A stretch of 64,000 bases of DNA from Ancrocorticia sp047602305 (GTDB taxonomy: Bacteria; Actinomycetota; Actinomycetes; Actinomycetales; Actinomycetaceae): the NCBI GenBank assembly GCA_047602305.1, contig JASGHO010000001.1, positions 992,001 through 1,056,000 of the forward strand. The letters run 5' to 3'. Both the position numbers and the translations under genes were made by a program. The notes under the pieces are model-generated. The model made no database searches and had not been told where the DNA came from. It saw nothing but the letters and a program-made list of their open reading frames with translations. Position 1 is the first letter of the stretch. Every line of letters starts with the position of its first letter. This document shows, piece by piece, positions 8,577-18,151 of the stretch.

Positions 8577-9830
8577 ATGGTTCGCTCACGTGGTTTCGCT
8601 CAGCGAGGGGGCCGGAGTGCTACTCTCCCTGTCGCCATAGGCTTCGGACTCATCGCCAGCATCTTGTACGGCTTGGGTGCAGGTTTGCGCGCTGACATCG
8701 GCGTCTTGCTAGGACCGATGACTGAAAGCAGTGGCCTGACATATCAAGATGTCAGCCTGTGTGTTGCCGTCCTGCAACTGGTATTTGGAGCATCCCAGCC
8801 CATTTTCGGCATCGTTGCCCTCAGGCGCTCAAACAGGTTCGTACTTCTCATCGGAGTTGGTCTACTCGCAGCGTCACTTGTGACGATTCCCTACGCTCAC
8901 TCATTCATCGGGCTCTTTCTCTCCTTGGGTGTCCTGCTTGGTGTGGGTTGTGGCGCTTTGGCATTCGGAGTCATCCTGGGATCAGTCACCCGCCTGGTAG
9001 GCCCACATCGAGCCATGCTGGTATCCGGCATGTTGAATGCCTCAGCTGGACTGGGAGCCTTTGCGCTTTCGCCAGTGATCCAGACTCTCGAGGCATCACA
9101 TGGGATGGCCGGAGCAATGCTTGTGCTTTGCATTCCCGTGGCTCTACTCATACCGCTGGTTTTCGTCGTCACTTCGGGAGACGCGCCAACCAACGAGATA
9201 TCATCAGCGAGTCAAGACGGGAAGCGTGAAGAGTCATCGCCTTCGGCTCGCGCCTTGTTCAAGGACGCACTTTCGAATCGCACCTACCGGCTCCTCATCG
9301 CCGGGTTCACCACCTGCGGTTTCCACATGGTCATCATTGAAACGCATCTTTTCTCCCAATTCGTCTCATACGACATCACCCCGGGTGTTTCCGCATGGGT
9401 ATTCTCCCTCTACGGCATCTTCACCATCGCTGGAGCTCTCCTATCGGGATACCTCAGCACACGCGTCCGCAAAGACCGGCTACTCGGCTCCTACTACGGA
9501 TTTCGAGCAGTATGGGTGCTCGCATACATCTTTCTCGCACCCAAGAACGTCTTCACCGCTATCCTGTTCAGCGCGGGACTGGGCCTGACGGGTGACGCCA
9601 CAGTCTCCCCCACCGCCGGTTTGGTCAACGAACACTTCACCCTCTCAAGAGCCGCAGCCCTCATAGGCTTCCTGTTCTTCTGCCACCAGATCGGAGCATT
9701 CGCAAGCGCCTGGCTCGGCGGAGTACTGCTCAACCTCACCGGAACCTACACTGCTGTCTGGGTGCTCGACGCCGCCTTCTGTGCGTTCGCCTGCGTTGCC
9801 AGCCTTCGCATCGGCAAACAAACCACATGA
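8577..9830 (+). CDS. MFS transporter
   Basis: A 417-residue transporter with twelve predicted spans. The first half starts TLPVAIGFGLIASILYGLGAG, and SRFVLL/LGVGCGALAFG in early helices resembles the oxalate/formate and cyanate-type MFS groups. A charged central loop (SSASQDGKREESSPSARA) separates the halves. ATG 8577 has GGAAGG ten bases upstream; a TTG at 8568 is in frame but abuts that site. The divergent Lrp-type regulator suggests a role in moving amino acids or other nitrogenous metabolites, an inference from context only. Confidence 0.87.
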   Translation: MVRSRGFAQRGGRSATLPVAIGFGLIASILYGLGAGLRADIGVLLGPMTESSGLTYQDVSLCVAVLQLVFGASQPIFGIVALRRSNRFVLLIGVGLLAASLVTIPYAHSFIGLFLSLGVLLGVGCGALAFGVILGSVTRLVGPHRAMLVSGMLNASAGLGAFALSPVIQTLEASHGMAGAMLVLCIPVALLIPLVFVVTSGDAPTNEISSASQDGKREESSPSARALFKDALSNRTYRLLIAGFTTCGFHMVIIETHLFSQFVSYDITPGVSAWVFSLYGIFTIAGALLSGYLSTRVRKDRLLGSYYGFRAVWVLAYIFLAPKNVFTAILFSAGLGLTGDATVSPTAGLVNEHFTLSRAAALIGFLFFCHQIGAFASAWLGGVLLNLTGTYTAVWVLDAAFCAFACVASLRIGKQTT

Positions 9831-9915
9831 CACACGCAAGCCAGCTCTCAAGGGCTCAGTATCTTGAGAAGCCTATGTAGATGATCCTATGTCGGGCTCA
9901 CCCGGGATTCTCGGC

Positions 9916-9951
9916 GGGGCAACCTCGGGATGATTCTCCCGAGGTAACCCC
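9916..9951. terminator. Bidirectional hairpin between convergent genes
   Basis: ACCTCGGG (9922-9929) pairs exactly with CCCGAGGT (9938-9945) over an 8-nt loop, and an outer GGGG/CCCC extends the stem with two mismatches. It lies between the MFS stop (9830) and the stop of the oppositely directed oxidoreductase (9962). No long T run follows. Confidence 0.6.
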
Positions 9952-9961
9952 GTTGAGTCTT

Positions 9962-10939
9962 TCACTCACACGTTCCGACTTCCGCTCGCACAACTAGCAC
10001 GAGCTTGCCTGCGGTGCGATTCGTTTCACCGGCCTCATGAGCGCGAGCGGCTTCCGAGAGAGGGAAGGTCTCGGCGATGTGGGCACGCAACTTGCCCTCG
10101 CCAACGAGATCCGCGATCGCCTGCATTCCGGCGTGATCCGCCTCGACGAGGATGAGTTCGGCACGAACCCCGAGCCGCTCCGCCTCGTCGCGCAGACCCT
10201 CGGCCGCCACCGGAACCGTCGAGACCATGATCCCGCCCGGCTTGAGAGTACGCAGGGAACGCAACTGGTAGTCGCCGCCGATGGTATCGAGGACGACGTC
10301 GACATCGCCCGCCGCCTCCGCGAAATCCACCGCTCGATAGTCGATGATTTCGTCCGCGCCAAGGCTCTCCACGAACTCGTGCTTCGGTGCGCTCGCCGTA
10401 GCGAAGACGTAGGCTCCACAGGCCTTCGCAATCTGTACAGCCACATGCCCCACGCCGCCCGCCGCCGCATGGATGAGCACACGCTGGCCCTCGGACAACT
10501 CAGCGGTATCCACCAACGCCTGCCATGCCGTCAGCGCCACCAGCGGAATCGCACCGGCCTGCACAAAATCGACGTTTTCTGGCTTGCGCACGAAGGCGCG
10601 CGCCGGGCCCGTGACGTATTCGGCGTGTGACCCAACCCCGTGCGGATACGGCAGCATGCCCATGACGGCATCGCCGGGTTTGAACAGCGTGACGCCCAGG
10701 CCCACTTCTTCCACCACACCGGCAAGATCCCAGCCAAGAATGAACGGCGGATTGCCCAGGAAACGTCCGGTGGCACGATGCTTCCAATCGGTGGGATTGA
10801 CGCTCGCGGCGTGCACCCGCACCAAGATTTCGCTAATCTCGGGTTCCGGGCGCGGCACCTCAACCTCATGAAGAACCTCTGGTCCACCGAGCACATCCTG
10901 CTGGATTGCTCGCATCGTTGCTGAAATATCCGTCGTCAT
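9962..10939 (-). CDS. Medium-chain NADP-dependent oxidoreductase (quinone oxidoreductase-like)
   Basis: A 325-residue cytosolic reductase of the MDR superfamily. N-terminal GroES-like domain includes NPTDWKHRATGRF and PPFILGWDLAGVVEEVG. The Rossmann part carries LIHAAAGGVGHVAVQIAKACG, the AxxGGVG NADP-binding loop. The structural zinc cysteine cluster and catalytic zinc ligands of true alcohol dehydrogenases are absent, pointing to the zinc-free quinone/enone reductase branch. ATG 10939 (MTTDISATMRAIQQ) is preferred; the frame stays open upstream into the neighbouring gene but encodes low-complexity sequence there. It follows the GH13 gene by 52 bp on the same strand. Confidence 0.88.
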   Translation of the reverse strand: MTTDISATMRAIQQDVLGGPEVLHEVEVPRPEPEISEILVRVHAASVNPTDWKHRATGRFLGNPPFILGWDLAGVVEEVGLGVTLFKPGDAVMGMLPYPHGVGSHAEYVTGPARAFVRKPENVDFVQAGAIPLVALTAWQALVDTAELSEGQRVLIHAAAGGVGHVAVQIAKACGAYVFATASAPKHEFVESLGADEIIDYRAVDFAEAAGDVDVVLDTIGGDYQLRSLRTLKPGGIMVSTVPVAAEGLRDEAERLGVRAELILVEADHAGMQAIADLVGEGKLRAHIAETFPLSEAARAHEAGETNRTAGKLVLVVRAEVGTCE

Positions 10940-10991
10940 GAAATCCATCCTAGTCAGTGAGTGTGAGTGGGCGATTGCGAACGGGCGAGTG

Positions 10992-12707
10992 TCAGTCGGC
11001 GAGCCACACTGCGGCATCTGGCGGCAGGTTGCCGCCATCCAGCTCCGTGGTGGTGATGAGCACCTGCCCCTTCTCGGGCAGCGGCACGTCATGATCCGAG
11101 AAGTTGAGAATGCAACGGAAGCCGGGTTCGCGGCTGAAGTCCAAGACGCCGTCGGGCGAATCGTTCCAGGTCAGCGTGCCGTCTCCGAGCGCCTTCTGTT
11201 GCCTGCGGATTCGCAGAGCATTGCGGTAGAAAGTCAACATCGAGTCCGGATCCTCGGCCTGATCGGCAGCCGTGTGCCCGGCCCAGCTGGCGGGCTGGGG
11301 AAGCCACGGTTCGCTTGGAGATTGGGCCGACGACAAGCTCCCAGCCGACGACGACGCCCCGCCGGACGATACCCCGCCGGCCCGGCGGCTGAACCCGTAC
11401 GGCGGTTCCCCTCCCGACCACGGCAGTGGAACGCGGCAGCCGTCGCGGCCGCGTTCCGTGTGCCCGGAATTCTCCCAGATCGGATCCTGTAGCTGATCCT
11501 CGGGAATATCTTCGACCTCGGCGAGCCCAAGTTCCTCGCCCTGGTAGACGTAACATCCTCCCGGCAACGAGAGCGTCAGCAGAGCTGCACAGCGGGCGCG
11601 CTTCTGCCCCAACTCCAGGTCCAGTGGTCCTTCAACCTGGTACCTCGTGCCGTTCTCCCACCCCTTTGCCGGGCGTCCAAACCGGCTGACGTGACGCACG
11701 ACGTCGTGATTCGACAGCACCCACGTGGGTGGCGCGCCCACCTTCCCCAGTGACTCCAAGGTGTCATCAATGGCGGCGCGCAGGCCCACCGGCTCCCACG
11801 CGGTGCGCAGGAAGTTGAAGTTGAACGCGGTGTGCAGCTGACCCGGGCGCACGTATCGGGCCAGGCGCTCACTGGACGGAACCCAGGCTTCGGCAACGAA
11901 GGTGCGGTCGCCGTCGTACTCGTCGGCAATGGCACGCCACCGCGTATAGATGTCGTGGACGGCGTCGCGATCGTAGAAGGGATGGCTGCCATCCGTCTGG
12001 GTCAGGAGAGCGGGGGCAACATCCGGCAACTGCGGATCCTTGACGTTGCCGTGCGCCACGTCGATACGGAATCCGTCGATGCCCCGGTCGAACCAGAAAC
12101 GCAGGATGCTCTCGAACTCCTCGCGCACCTCCGGGTTGTCCCAGCTCAGGTCCGGCTGCTCGACGGTGTACAGGTGCAGGTACCACTCGCCCGGCTCGCC
12201 GTCGGCCTCAATGACGCGCTCCCAGGCGATACCGCCAAAACGGGAAGGCCAGTTGTTGGGCGGCAGTTCCCCGTTCTCCCCGCGCCCGGGACGGAAGATG
12301 TAGCGCTCACGCTCCGGACTACCCGGCCCCGCCGCGAGCGCTTCCTGGAACCACCGGTGCTGGTCAGAGGTGTGGTTCGGAACGATATCGGGGATGATAC
12401 GGATCCCGTACTCGTGCGCCTCGGTGATGAGTTTCTCGGCCTCGGCAAGGGTTCCGAAGAGCGGGTTGATATCACGGTAGTCGGCCACGTCGTAGCCGTG
12501 ATCCTTCATCGGCGAGGGATACCACGGCGTGATCCACAGGGCGTCCACCCCGAGATCGTGCAGGTAGGGAAGCCGCGAGCGCAGGCCAGCAAGGTCACCA
12601 TGCCCGTCGCCGTCGCCATCCGCAAAGCTCGGCAGATAGACCTGATAGATAACGGCATCGCGCCACCACGGGCTGCGCGCCCCATCCCGAACAGACAGAT
12701 CCGACAT
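10992..12707 (-). CDS. GH13 alpha-glucosidase, second paralogue
   Basis: A 571-residue enzyme with the same layout as the one at 1776-3458: DAVIYQVYLPSF, DIVPNHTSDQHRWF, GFRIDVAHG (nucleophile Asp), FVAEAWVPS (acid/base Glu) and VLSNHDVVRHV. It differs by an insertion of about 25 Ser/Gly/Ala-rich residues (GGVSSGGASSSAGSLSS) just before EPWLPQPASW, probably a flexible loop near the start of the C-terminal domain. ATG 12707 (MSDLSVRDGARSPWW) has GGAG five bases upstream; the frame is open further 5' but that stretch lies in the divergent promoter region. Divergent from a GH31 alpha-glucosidase, so both probably serve alpha-glucan or malto-oligosaccharide breakdown. Confidence 0.93.
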   Translation of the reverse strand: MSDLSVRDGARSPWWRDAVIYQVYLPSFADGDGDGHGDLAGLRSRLPYLHDLGVDALWITPWYPSPMKDHGYDVADYRDINPLFGTLAEAEKLITEAHEYGIRIIPDIVPNHTSDQHRWFQEALAAGPGSPERERYIFRPGRGENGELPPNNWPSRFGGIAWERVIEADGEPGEWYLHLYTVEQPDLSWDNPEVREEFESILRFWFDRGIDGFRIDVAHGNVKDPQLPDVAPALLTQTDGSHPFYDRDAVHDIYTRWRAIADEYDGDRTFVAEAWVPSSERLARYVRPGQLHTAFNFNFLRTAWEPVGLRAAIDDTLESLGKVGAPPTWVLSNHDVVRHVSRFGRPAKGWENGTRYQVEGPLDLELGQKRARCAALLTLSLPGGCYVYQGEELGLAEVEDIPEDQLQDPIWENSGHTERGRDGCRVPLPWSGGEPPYGFSRRAGGVSSGGASSSAGSLSSAQSPSEPWLPQPASWAGHTAADQAEDPDSMLTFYRNALRIRRQQKALGDGTLTWNDSPDGVLDFSREPGFRCILNFSDHDVPLPEKGQVLITTTELDGGNLPPDAAVWLAD

Positions 12708-12942
12708 GCTCCACTCACTTCCTTGTGATGTCCCGGCCGGTTCCTCCGCGACGGGAACCAGCTCCCTCACGAATCTAGCACGGCGTTCCCCCACGTTTGA
12801 GAAGGCCACACAAGAGGCTTCAGAGGAGGAGTTCGTACCGCTGACAGTTTCCCAATAATTCGGCCGCCGATGCAATGGACGCGCACCCGGAGACGTAGTT
12901 AGTATGGACTCTAAAGCAACGCCGTGTTGCCGGAAGTTCCTC

Positions 12943-15459
12943 ATGGTCGCACCGCTGCAACTCCGGCACTCCCCGAGCGAATCCGCGCCCCGATCCGCTC
13001 CATCGCCCCCACAGAAACCGAGGCACCTCTTGGCCAACTACGACAATTACGTCCGCTACACCCAGCTCCATTCCGTCCACGAAACGCCCACCGGCATCCT
13101 CGGCGAACTCCATGGCGAGTTTTTCCGGATTGACGTGATTCGGGGTGACGTCCTGCGCTTCAAGATCAGCCGCGGCGGTGTTTTCGACGAGGAGCCCACG
13201 TACGCGGTTTCCGCGGACCTCGGTGAACTCACCGCTGACTTCAGTGCCGAAATTTCGGACGAACGTGCGGTCGTGACGACGTCGTCGTTGGTCGCCACCG
13301 TGGGCCTGGATCCGTTCCGTGTTGACGTGCATCGCACGGACGGGACTCCCGTCTTCGAAACGGCACCGCGTAAGGTTGCCGTGTTCGGGACCTCCTTGTC
13401 CGAAACCGCAGGTAGCGGCACGGACGGATTCCTCACCTACGCCACCCTCAACGATGCCTTCACGTTCTCCCGCCGCCGCAACCCCAGCGACGCCATCTTC
13501 GGCCTCGGCGAGAAAACCGGAGCTGGCAACCGTTCCGGACGCGACTTCACGCTGTGGAATGTGGACGTTCTCAACCCCACCGCCTCCGGCGAGTTCGCCT
13601 CCACGCACACGTCCGACGACCCGCGATCGAACAACCGGAGCACAGAGTTCGACCCGTACTACATGTCCATCCCCTTCTTCTACCATCGCGACGCCGCCAC
13701 CGGCGCGATGAGTGGCTCGTTCGTGGACAACGGCTACCGCGCCGCCTACGATTTCTCCCTGCGCGGCCGATTCGAGGTCCATTTCTCTGGCGGCCAGTAC
13801 ACCGAGTACGTGTTCGCTGGGCCGTCGATGCAGGACATCCTGGAGGCCTACACCTGGCTGACCGGCCGGATGAATCTGCCGCCGCTGTGGTCGCTTGGCT
13901 ACCAGCAGTGCCGTTGGGCAAAGTACCATCAGGATGACGTGCTCGCGATCGCGGACCGCCTGCGCGCCGAGGCAGTCCCCTGCGACGGGCTCTGGCTGGA
14001 CATCGAATACATGGACGGCTACCGGGTCTTCACCTGGAACAACGAGCTCTTCCCCGACCCGCATGCCATGATCTCCGAACTTGCCGAGGACGGCTTCACC
14101 CTCACCACCATCGTGGACCCGGGCGTGAAATGGGACCCCGGCTACTCGGTCTACGACCAGGCACAAGAGCGCGACGTGCTGTGCCGCACCGAGGGCGGGG
14201 ACACCTACATCGGCCAGGTCTGGCCCGGCAACACCGCCTTCCCCGACTTCGCCACCGAAGAAGGCCGCGCCTGGTGGGGCGAACTCAACGCCGCACACGT
14301 CGCCTCCGGTATCGCCGGCATCTGGAATGACATGAACGAGCCCGCCACCGGCAACATCTCCCCGCTCGGCATGCTCTTCGACAAGGGCCGCGCCTCCCAC
14401 GAGCGCTACCACAACCAGTACGCCATGCTCATGGCCATGGGCACCGTGCAAGGCCTGCTCAAGGAACGCCCCAACGACCGCACCTTCGTGCTCTCACGCG
14501 CCGGCTCCCCCGGCATCCAGCGTTACGCCGCGAACTGGATGGGCGACAACATGTCCAACTGGGAGCATCTCGCCCTCAGCCTGCCGATGGCCGCGGGCCT
14601 CGGTGTATCGGGCCAAGCTTTCGTGGGCGCGGACATCGGCGGCTTCGCCGGTTCCTCCAATCCGGAACTGTTCGCCCGCTGGATCCAGTACGGCGCGCTC
14701 ACCCCGTTCTGCCGCAACCACTCAGTCATCGGCCAACACGACCAGTACCCGTGGTCCTTCGGCCCCGCCGTCCTCGACATCGCCCGCGAGGCACTGCAGT
14801 TGCGCTACCGGTTGATGCCCTACATCTACAGCGCCTTCGTCGAGGCGGCTGAGTTCGGCACCCCGGTGCAGCGGCCCTTGATCTTGGAAGACCAGTACGA
14901 CGGCGTCACCGCGGATATTGACGACCAGTACCTGTTCGGCCCGAACCTGCTGGTTGCTCCGGTTCTGGAGCCGGGCGCGACGCAGCGTTCCGTCTATCTA
15001 CCCGGTGGCGCCTGGTACGACTGGCACACCGACGAGGTGCTGGGTGGGCAGCGTTTCCTTGCGGCCGACGCGCCGCTCGACCGCATCCCGCTCTATGCCC
15101 GCGCCGGTTCGGTCATCTCGATGTGGTCCGAAGCTCCTGCAACGACCGTCGGATACCGGCCTGAGGAAGTGGAGCTGCATGTCTTCACTCCGGTGGCGGA
15201 TGGCGAATACGAGTCCTTCCTCCAGGAGGACGACGGCCAAAGCCTCGCCGCCACCCACGGCGCTCACCTGCGCACGCGCTTCGTCGTAGCGCGCGCTGGC
15301 GATGCGGTGACGCTGCGCGCCGAGACCAGCGGTGACGGTTTCCCCGAGTTCGCACGCAAGCGCTTTGTGGTCGTCGTTCATGACGGAACTGATGCTGAGA
15401 AGCGGGTGACGATCGAGAACGCGGGCACCGGCTTCAGCCTCGATCTGGGCGCGCTGTAG
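12943..15459 (+). CDS. GH31 alpha-glucosidase
   Basis: An 838-residue glycoside hydrolase family 31 enzyme, hydrolysing terminal alpha-glucosidic (possibly alpha-xylosidic) bonds. Galactose-mutarotase-like N domain leads to the barrel at LWSLGYQQCRWAKYHQDDV. GLWLDIEYMDGYRVFTWN is the substrate-binding strand, GIWNDMNEPA holds the nucleophile Asp, and NWMGDNMSNWEHL the acid/base Asp. FGPNLLVAPVLEPGATQRSVYLP and the beta-sandwich tail finish the protein. No signal peptide, so cytoplasmic. ATG 12943 has GGAAG eight bases upstream; ATG 12904 is in frame without a ribosome site. Divergent from the second GH13 gene over 235 bp with no obvious operator. Confidence 0.93.
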   Translation: MVAPLQLRHSPSESAPRSAPSPPQKPRHLLANYDNYVRYTQLHSVHETPTGILGELHGEFFRIDVIRGDVLRFKISRGGVFDEEPTYAVSADLGELTADFSAEISDERAVVTTSSLVATVGLDPFRVDVHRTDGTPVFETAPRKVAVFGTSLSETAGSGTDGFLTYATLNDAFTFSRRRNPSDAIFGLGEKTGAGNRSGRDFTLWNVDVLNPTASGEFASTHTSDDPRSNNRSTEFDPYYMSIPFFYHRDAATGAMSGSFVDNGYRAAYDFSLRGRFEVHFSGGQYTEYVFAGPSMQDILEAYTWLTGRMNLPPLWSLGYQQCRWAKYHQDDVLAIADRLRAEAVPCDGLWLDIEYMDGYRVFTWNNELFPDPHAMISELAEDGFTLTTIVDPGVKWDPGYSVYDQAQERDVLCRTEGGDTYIGQVWPGNTAFPDFATEEGRAWWGELNAAHVASGIAGIWNDMNEPATGNISPLGMLFDKGRASHERYHNQYAMLMAMGTVQGLLKERPNDRTFVLSRAGSPGIQRYAANWMGDNMSNWEHLALSLPMAAGLGVSGQAFVGADIGGFAGSSNPELFARWIQYGALTPFCRNHSVIGQHDQYPWSFGPAVLDIAREALQLRYRLMPYIYSAFVEAAEFGTPVQRPLILEDQYDGVTADIDDQYLFGPNLLVAPVLEPGATQRSVYLPGGAWYDWHTDEVLGGQRFLAADAPLDRIPLYARAGSVISMWSEAPATTVGYRPEEVELHVFTPVADGEYESFLQEDDGQSLAATHGAHLRTRFVVARAGDAVTLRAETSGDGFPEFARKRFVVVVHDGTDAEKRVTIENAGTGFSLDLGAL

Positions 15460-15470
15460 CCAGTAATTCT

Positions 15471-15532
15471 AAGTGGGCACCACAGCGATCTCCGTGCCGC
15501 TGAAGGCACGGAGATCGCTGTGGTGCCCACTT
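15471..15532. terminator. Perfect 28-bp-stem hairpin between convergent genes
   Basis: Arms 15471-15498 and 15505-15532 are exact complements with a 6-nt GCTGAA loop. The hairpin sits 11 bp past the GH31 stop and 13 bp before the stop of the opposing TetR gene, so it can stop transcripts from both sides. No U-tract follows on either strand. The stem is unusually long for an intrinsic terminator. Confidence 0.8.
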
Positions 15533-15545
15533 GCGTACCGAGATC

Positions 15546-16361
15546 TCAGAACTCGGGCCAGTGCTGCTCCAAACCCATGAGGATGAACTCGACCTTGGTG
15601 TCCATTGTCTTCCTGCCGGTCCATGACAGTTCCGGCTGGAAGAGGGTGTCCGTCTCGCCAACGGCGTCACGCACCAGGTCGAGGCCCGTCTTACCTTGGG
15701 CATTCACCGAGCGCATGGCCTCGACACCGAGGTGACAGGCGAAGACCGTGTCACCAATGAAGTCGAGGGCGAACATCGCTTGCCGACGGCTCTTGCCCTG
15801 GACGGCCAGGTTGTCCGCGTAGGCCTCAACGACGTGCGCGATACGGGTAGGCGCCGCCGGAAAGGCGAACACCAGGCGGCTGAGGCCCGGATACTCCTCG
15901 CAGAGCCGCCAGCATTCGTCCGCCCACAGGCGCAGGCTCTCATGCCAGTCCTGACCCGTCTCGGGGAGTTCGATAGTGGCACCCACGGCATCGAGGCAAG
16001 CAATCACCAGGTCGTCGCGCGAAGGGAAGACACGGTAGATCGCGGCCGTCACAACCCCCAGCCTGCGGGCAACGGCCGAAAGCGTGAACGTGTCAATGCC
16101 CTCGGCGATCGCCGCGGCCACGGCGTCAGCAGCGGAGAAGGCGGGTTTGCGTCCCAGCTTCGGACCGCCAGTCGACACGTTCGACCCACCAGTCAACACG
16201 TTCGTGCCGGATGGTGCCGTGCCTTCGGACAGTTTGTTTCTGTCGGAACCGGCCACACCTCCGGAGCGCGCGGCTCCGCTCGCTGCCGCACGACTTCCCG
16301 CCGCGACTCGCCCTGCGGGTGCCACGCGCGCTCTGTGCACCGTCCGATTTCCTGTCCCCAT
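15546..16361 (-). CDS. TetR-family regulator with long low-complexity N-terminal extension
   Basis: A 271-residue protein. The TetR helix-turn-helix does not begin until about residue 70 (FSAADAVAAAIAEGIDTFTLSAVARRLGVVTAAIYRVFPSRDDL), after a Ser/Gly/Ala/Thr-rich tail containing near-repeats TNVLTGGSNVSTGG. The ligand domain ends WTGRKTMDTKVEFILMGLEQ. Start ATG 16361 has GGGAGAG upstream. It lies 30 bp behind two ABC transporter genes and probably belongs to their operon, giving feedback control. A 19-bp dyad upstream of the operon is a candidate binding site. A later start skipping most of the tail is possible, but no better ribosome site was seen. Confidence 0.85.
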   Translation of the reverse strand: MGTGNRTVHRARVAPAGRVAAGSRAAASGAARSGGVAGSDRNKLSEGTAPSGTNVLTGGSNVSTGGPKLGRKPAFSAADAVAAAIAEGIDTFTLSAVARRLGVVTAAIYRVFPSRDDLVIACLDAVGATIELPETGQDWHESLRLWADECWRLCEEYPGLSRLVFAFPAAPTRIAHVVEAYADNLAVQGKSRRQAMFALDFIGDTVFACHLGVEAMRSVNAQGKTGLDLVRDAVGETDTLFQPELSWTGRKTMDTKVEFILMGLEQHWPEF

Positions 16362-16390
16362 CTGCTCTCCCACGCATTCAGAGTAACGGA

Positions 16391-18151
16391 TCAGGCTGCT
16401 GTGAGCTGCCACCCCTGAGCACTGTGGAGGCGCTCCCAGAACCGGGCATACGTACCGCCTGCGGCGATCAACTCCTCGTGCGTGCCTTGAGCCTCGACTC
16501 GGCCGTCGTCCGTGAGCGAGACGATGAGATCCGCCGCGGCAATGGTGTGGAGCCGGTGCGCAATGATGAGAACTGTGGCGTGCTGACGCAGTTCCTCAAT
16601 GGCGGCGACGATGTTCGCCTCGTTCTCCACATCAAGCGCGGAGGTGGCCTCGTCGAAGAGGACGATCGGCGAGCGCTTGAGCAGGGCGCGAGCGATGGCT
16701 ACACGCTGGCGTTCGCCTCCCGAGAGCGCACGGCCACCTTCACCAACCCGCGCTTGCCAGCCATCAGCCAGCCGCTCGGCGATCTCTGTGACACCGGCGA
16801 GCTTGGCAGCCTCCATCACTTCGTCGCGGCTCGCATCCGGACGGCCGACGGCGACATTCGCCTCCAAGGTGTCGTCAAATAGGTAGACGTCCTGGAACAC
16901 CATGGAGAGCTGACCCATGAGTTGCTCGGTGGTCTGCTCGGTGACGGGCGCGCCACCCACGCGAACAGTTCCAGAGTCGGCGTCATAGAAACGGCTGACC
17001 AGGCGGGCCATCGTCGTCTTTCCGGAACCCGAGGGTCCGACCAACGCCACCATCTTCCCGGCCGGAGCGAAGATCGAGACGTCGCGGAGCACCGGCTCGG
17101 TGTCAGGACCGTAGGAGAAGGTGACATTCTCGAACTCGACGGTTCCGGGAGAGGTCAGTTCGGCGGGCGATTCCGGCTCCGGCAGTGGCTGCGCAGTCAG
17201 CACTTCGTCGATGGCATCAAGAAGCGGACGGCGGGACTCAGCAGCCATCGCGGACTCGGTGATGGCGGAGAGCGTCGAGGTGAAGCGCAATGCGAGGCCG
17301 ATGAAGGCGAGTGCCGGGATAGGCGCAAGAGTACCCGAAACTGCCAGCGATCCTGTCACGGCAATCAACGCGACGATCACGCCCTGGGTCACGGCGCCGC
17401 TGAGCAGCATGCCCACGGTCTCGATCCACTGTGCGCGCACTTTGGCCGCCCGGGTGTTCTCCATGGCTGCGCTCAGCGGCTCAAAGCCCTCGCTTCGTCC
17501 ACAGGAGCGCAGAGCACCCTGGCAGAGGGCGTACTCGACAATACGATTCGCCAAGTTAACCTCTTCGGGCTCATGGATATCACTGCCGCGGCGCATGAAA
17601 TGTGTGGAGGCCAAGGTGATGAGTACGAAGACCGGAGCGGAGATCGTCAACACCAACCCGAGCAGCGGGTTCCACAACCACGCCGCCACGATGATCACCG
17701 CGGCCGACGTCAAACGCGAGATCAACGGCCCGATCATGTGGGCGAAGATCTCACCGGCCATCATGAGTTCGGAGGAGACCATCCGTGAGAGCCGTCCGGA
17801 CAACGGCCGCGCAAACCACCCAAGAGGCTGCTTGGAGACCTGATCACCGATAAGCCGGTGAATACTATTGAGGAAATCGAGGGCGATCGCGTAGGTGCCC
17901 GTCATCTGCAGGAAGTTGAGAGCAAACGAGCTGACGGCCAGTACCGCAAAGACCCACAGCCAACCGGTGATGGACAGTCCCCACACGGGCGCCCCCAGCG
18001 CCAAGGAACTGATGGCGGGAAGAAGCGCTGCCAACGCCAACCCCTCGGCAAGGCCGCACAGCGCGGCCTTGCCGAGCGCCGGCCCCAACGCCTGCGGCTG
18101 AGAAATCATGCGACGAATGCGCGGAATAATGTCGATCAAAGGGAGTTTCAT
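16391..18151 (-). CDS. ABC transporter, fused permease/ATPase, second subunit (siderophore-transporter type)
   Basis: A 586-residue half-transporter with six membrane spans and a C-terminal ATPase. Walker A is VGPSGSGKTTMARL, signature LSGGERQRVAIARALL, Walker B PIVLFDEATSALD, and the H-loop is IIAHRLHTI. ATG 18151 overlaps the stop of the preceding subunit by ATGA, so the two proteins are made together and should form a heterodimer. The fold is that of type IV exporters, but heterodimers of this layout (YbtPQ, IrtAB) import iron-siderophores. The DtxR-like box upstream of the operon favours that reading over drug export. Confidence 0.9.
   Translation of the reverse strand: MKLPLIDIIPRIRRMISQPQALGPALGKAALCGLAEGLALAALLPAISSLALGAPVWGLSITGWLWVFAVLAVSSFALNFLQMTGTYAIALDFLNSIHRLIGDQVSKQPLGWFARPLSGRLSRMVSSELMMAGEIFAHMIGPLISRLTSAAVIIVAAWLWNPLLGLVLTISAPVFVLITLASTHFMRRGSDIHEPEEVNLANRIVEYALCQGALRSCGRSEGFEPLSAAMENTRAAKVRAQWIETVGMLLSGAVTQGVIVALIAVTGSLAVSGTLAPIPALAFIGLALRFTSTLSAITESAMAAESRRPLLDAIDEVLTAQPLPEPESPAELTSPGTVEFENVTFSYGPDTEPVLRDVSIFAPAGKMVALVGPSGSGKTTMARLVSRFYDADSGTVRVGGAPVTEQTTEQLMGQLSMVFQDVYLFDDTLEANVAVGRPDASRDEVMEAAKLAGVTEIAERLADGWQARVGEGGRALSGGERQRVAIARALLKRSPIVLFDEATSALDVENEANIVAAIEELRQHATVLIIAHRLHTIAAADLIVSLTDDGRVEAQGTHEELIAAGGTYARFWERLHSAQGWQLTAA

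Noticed and set aside
12708..12942. Search for a LacI-type operator in the GH13/GH31 divergent promoter
   Set aside because: No symmetrical site like the one at 3484-3513 was found; only short chance palindromes.
12820..14451. Long minus-strand open frame (543 codons) opposite the GH31 gene
   Set aside because: It mirrors the GH31 codons, encodes Val/Gly/His-rich sequence without motifs and exists because GC-rich codons rarely give stops on the opposite strand.
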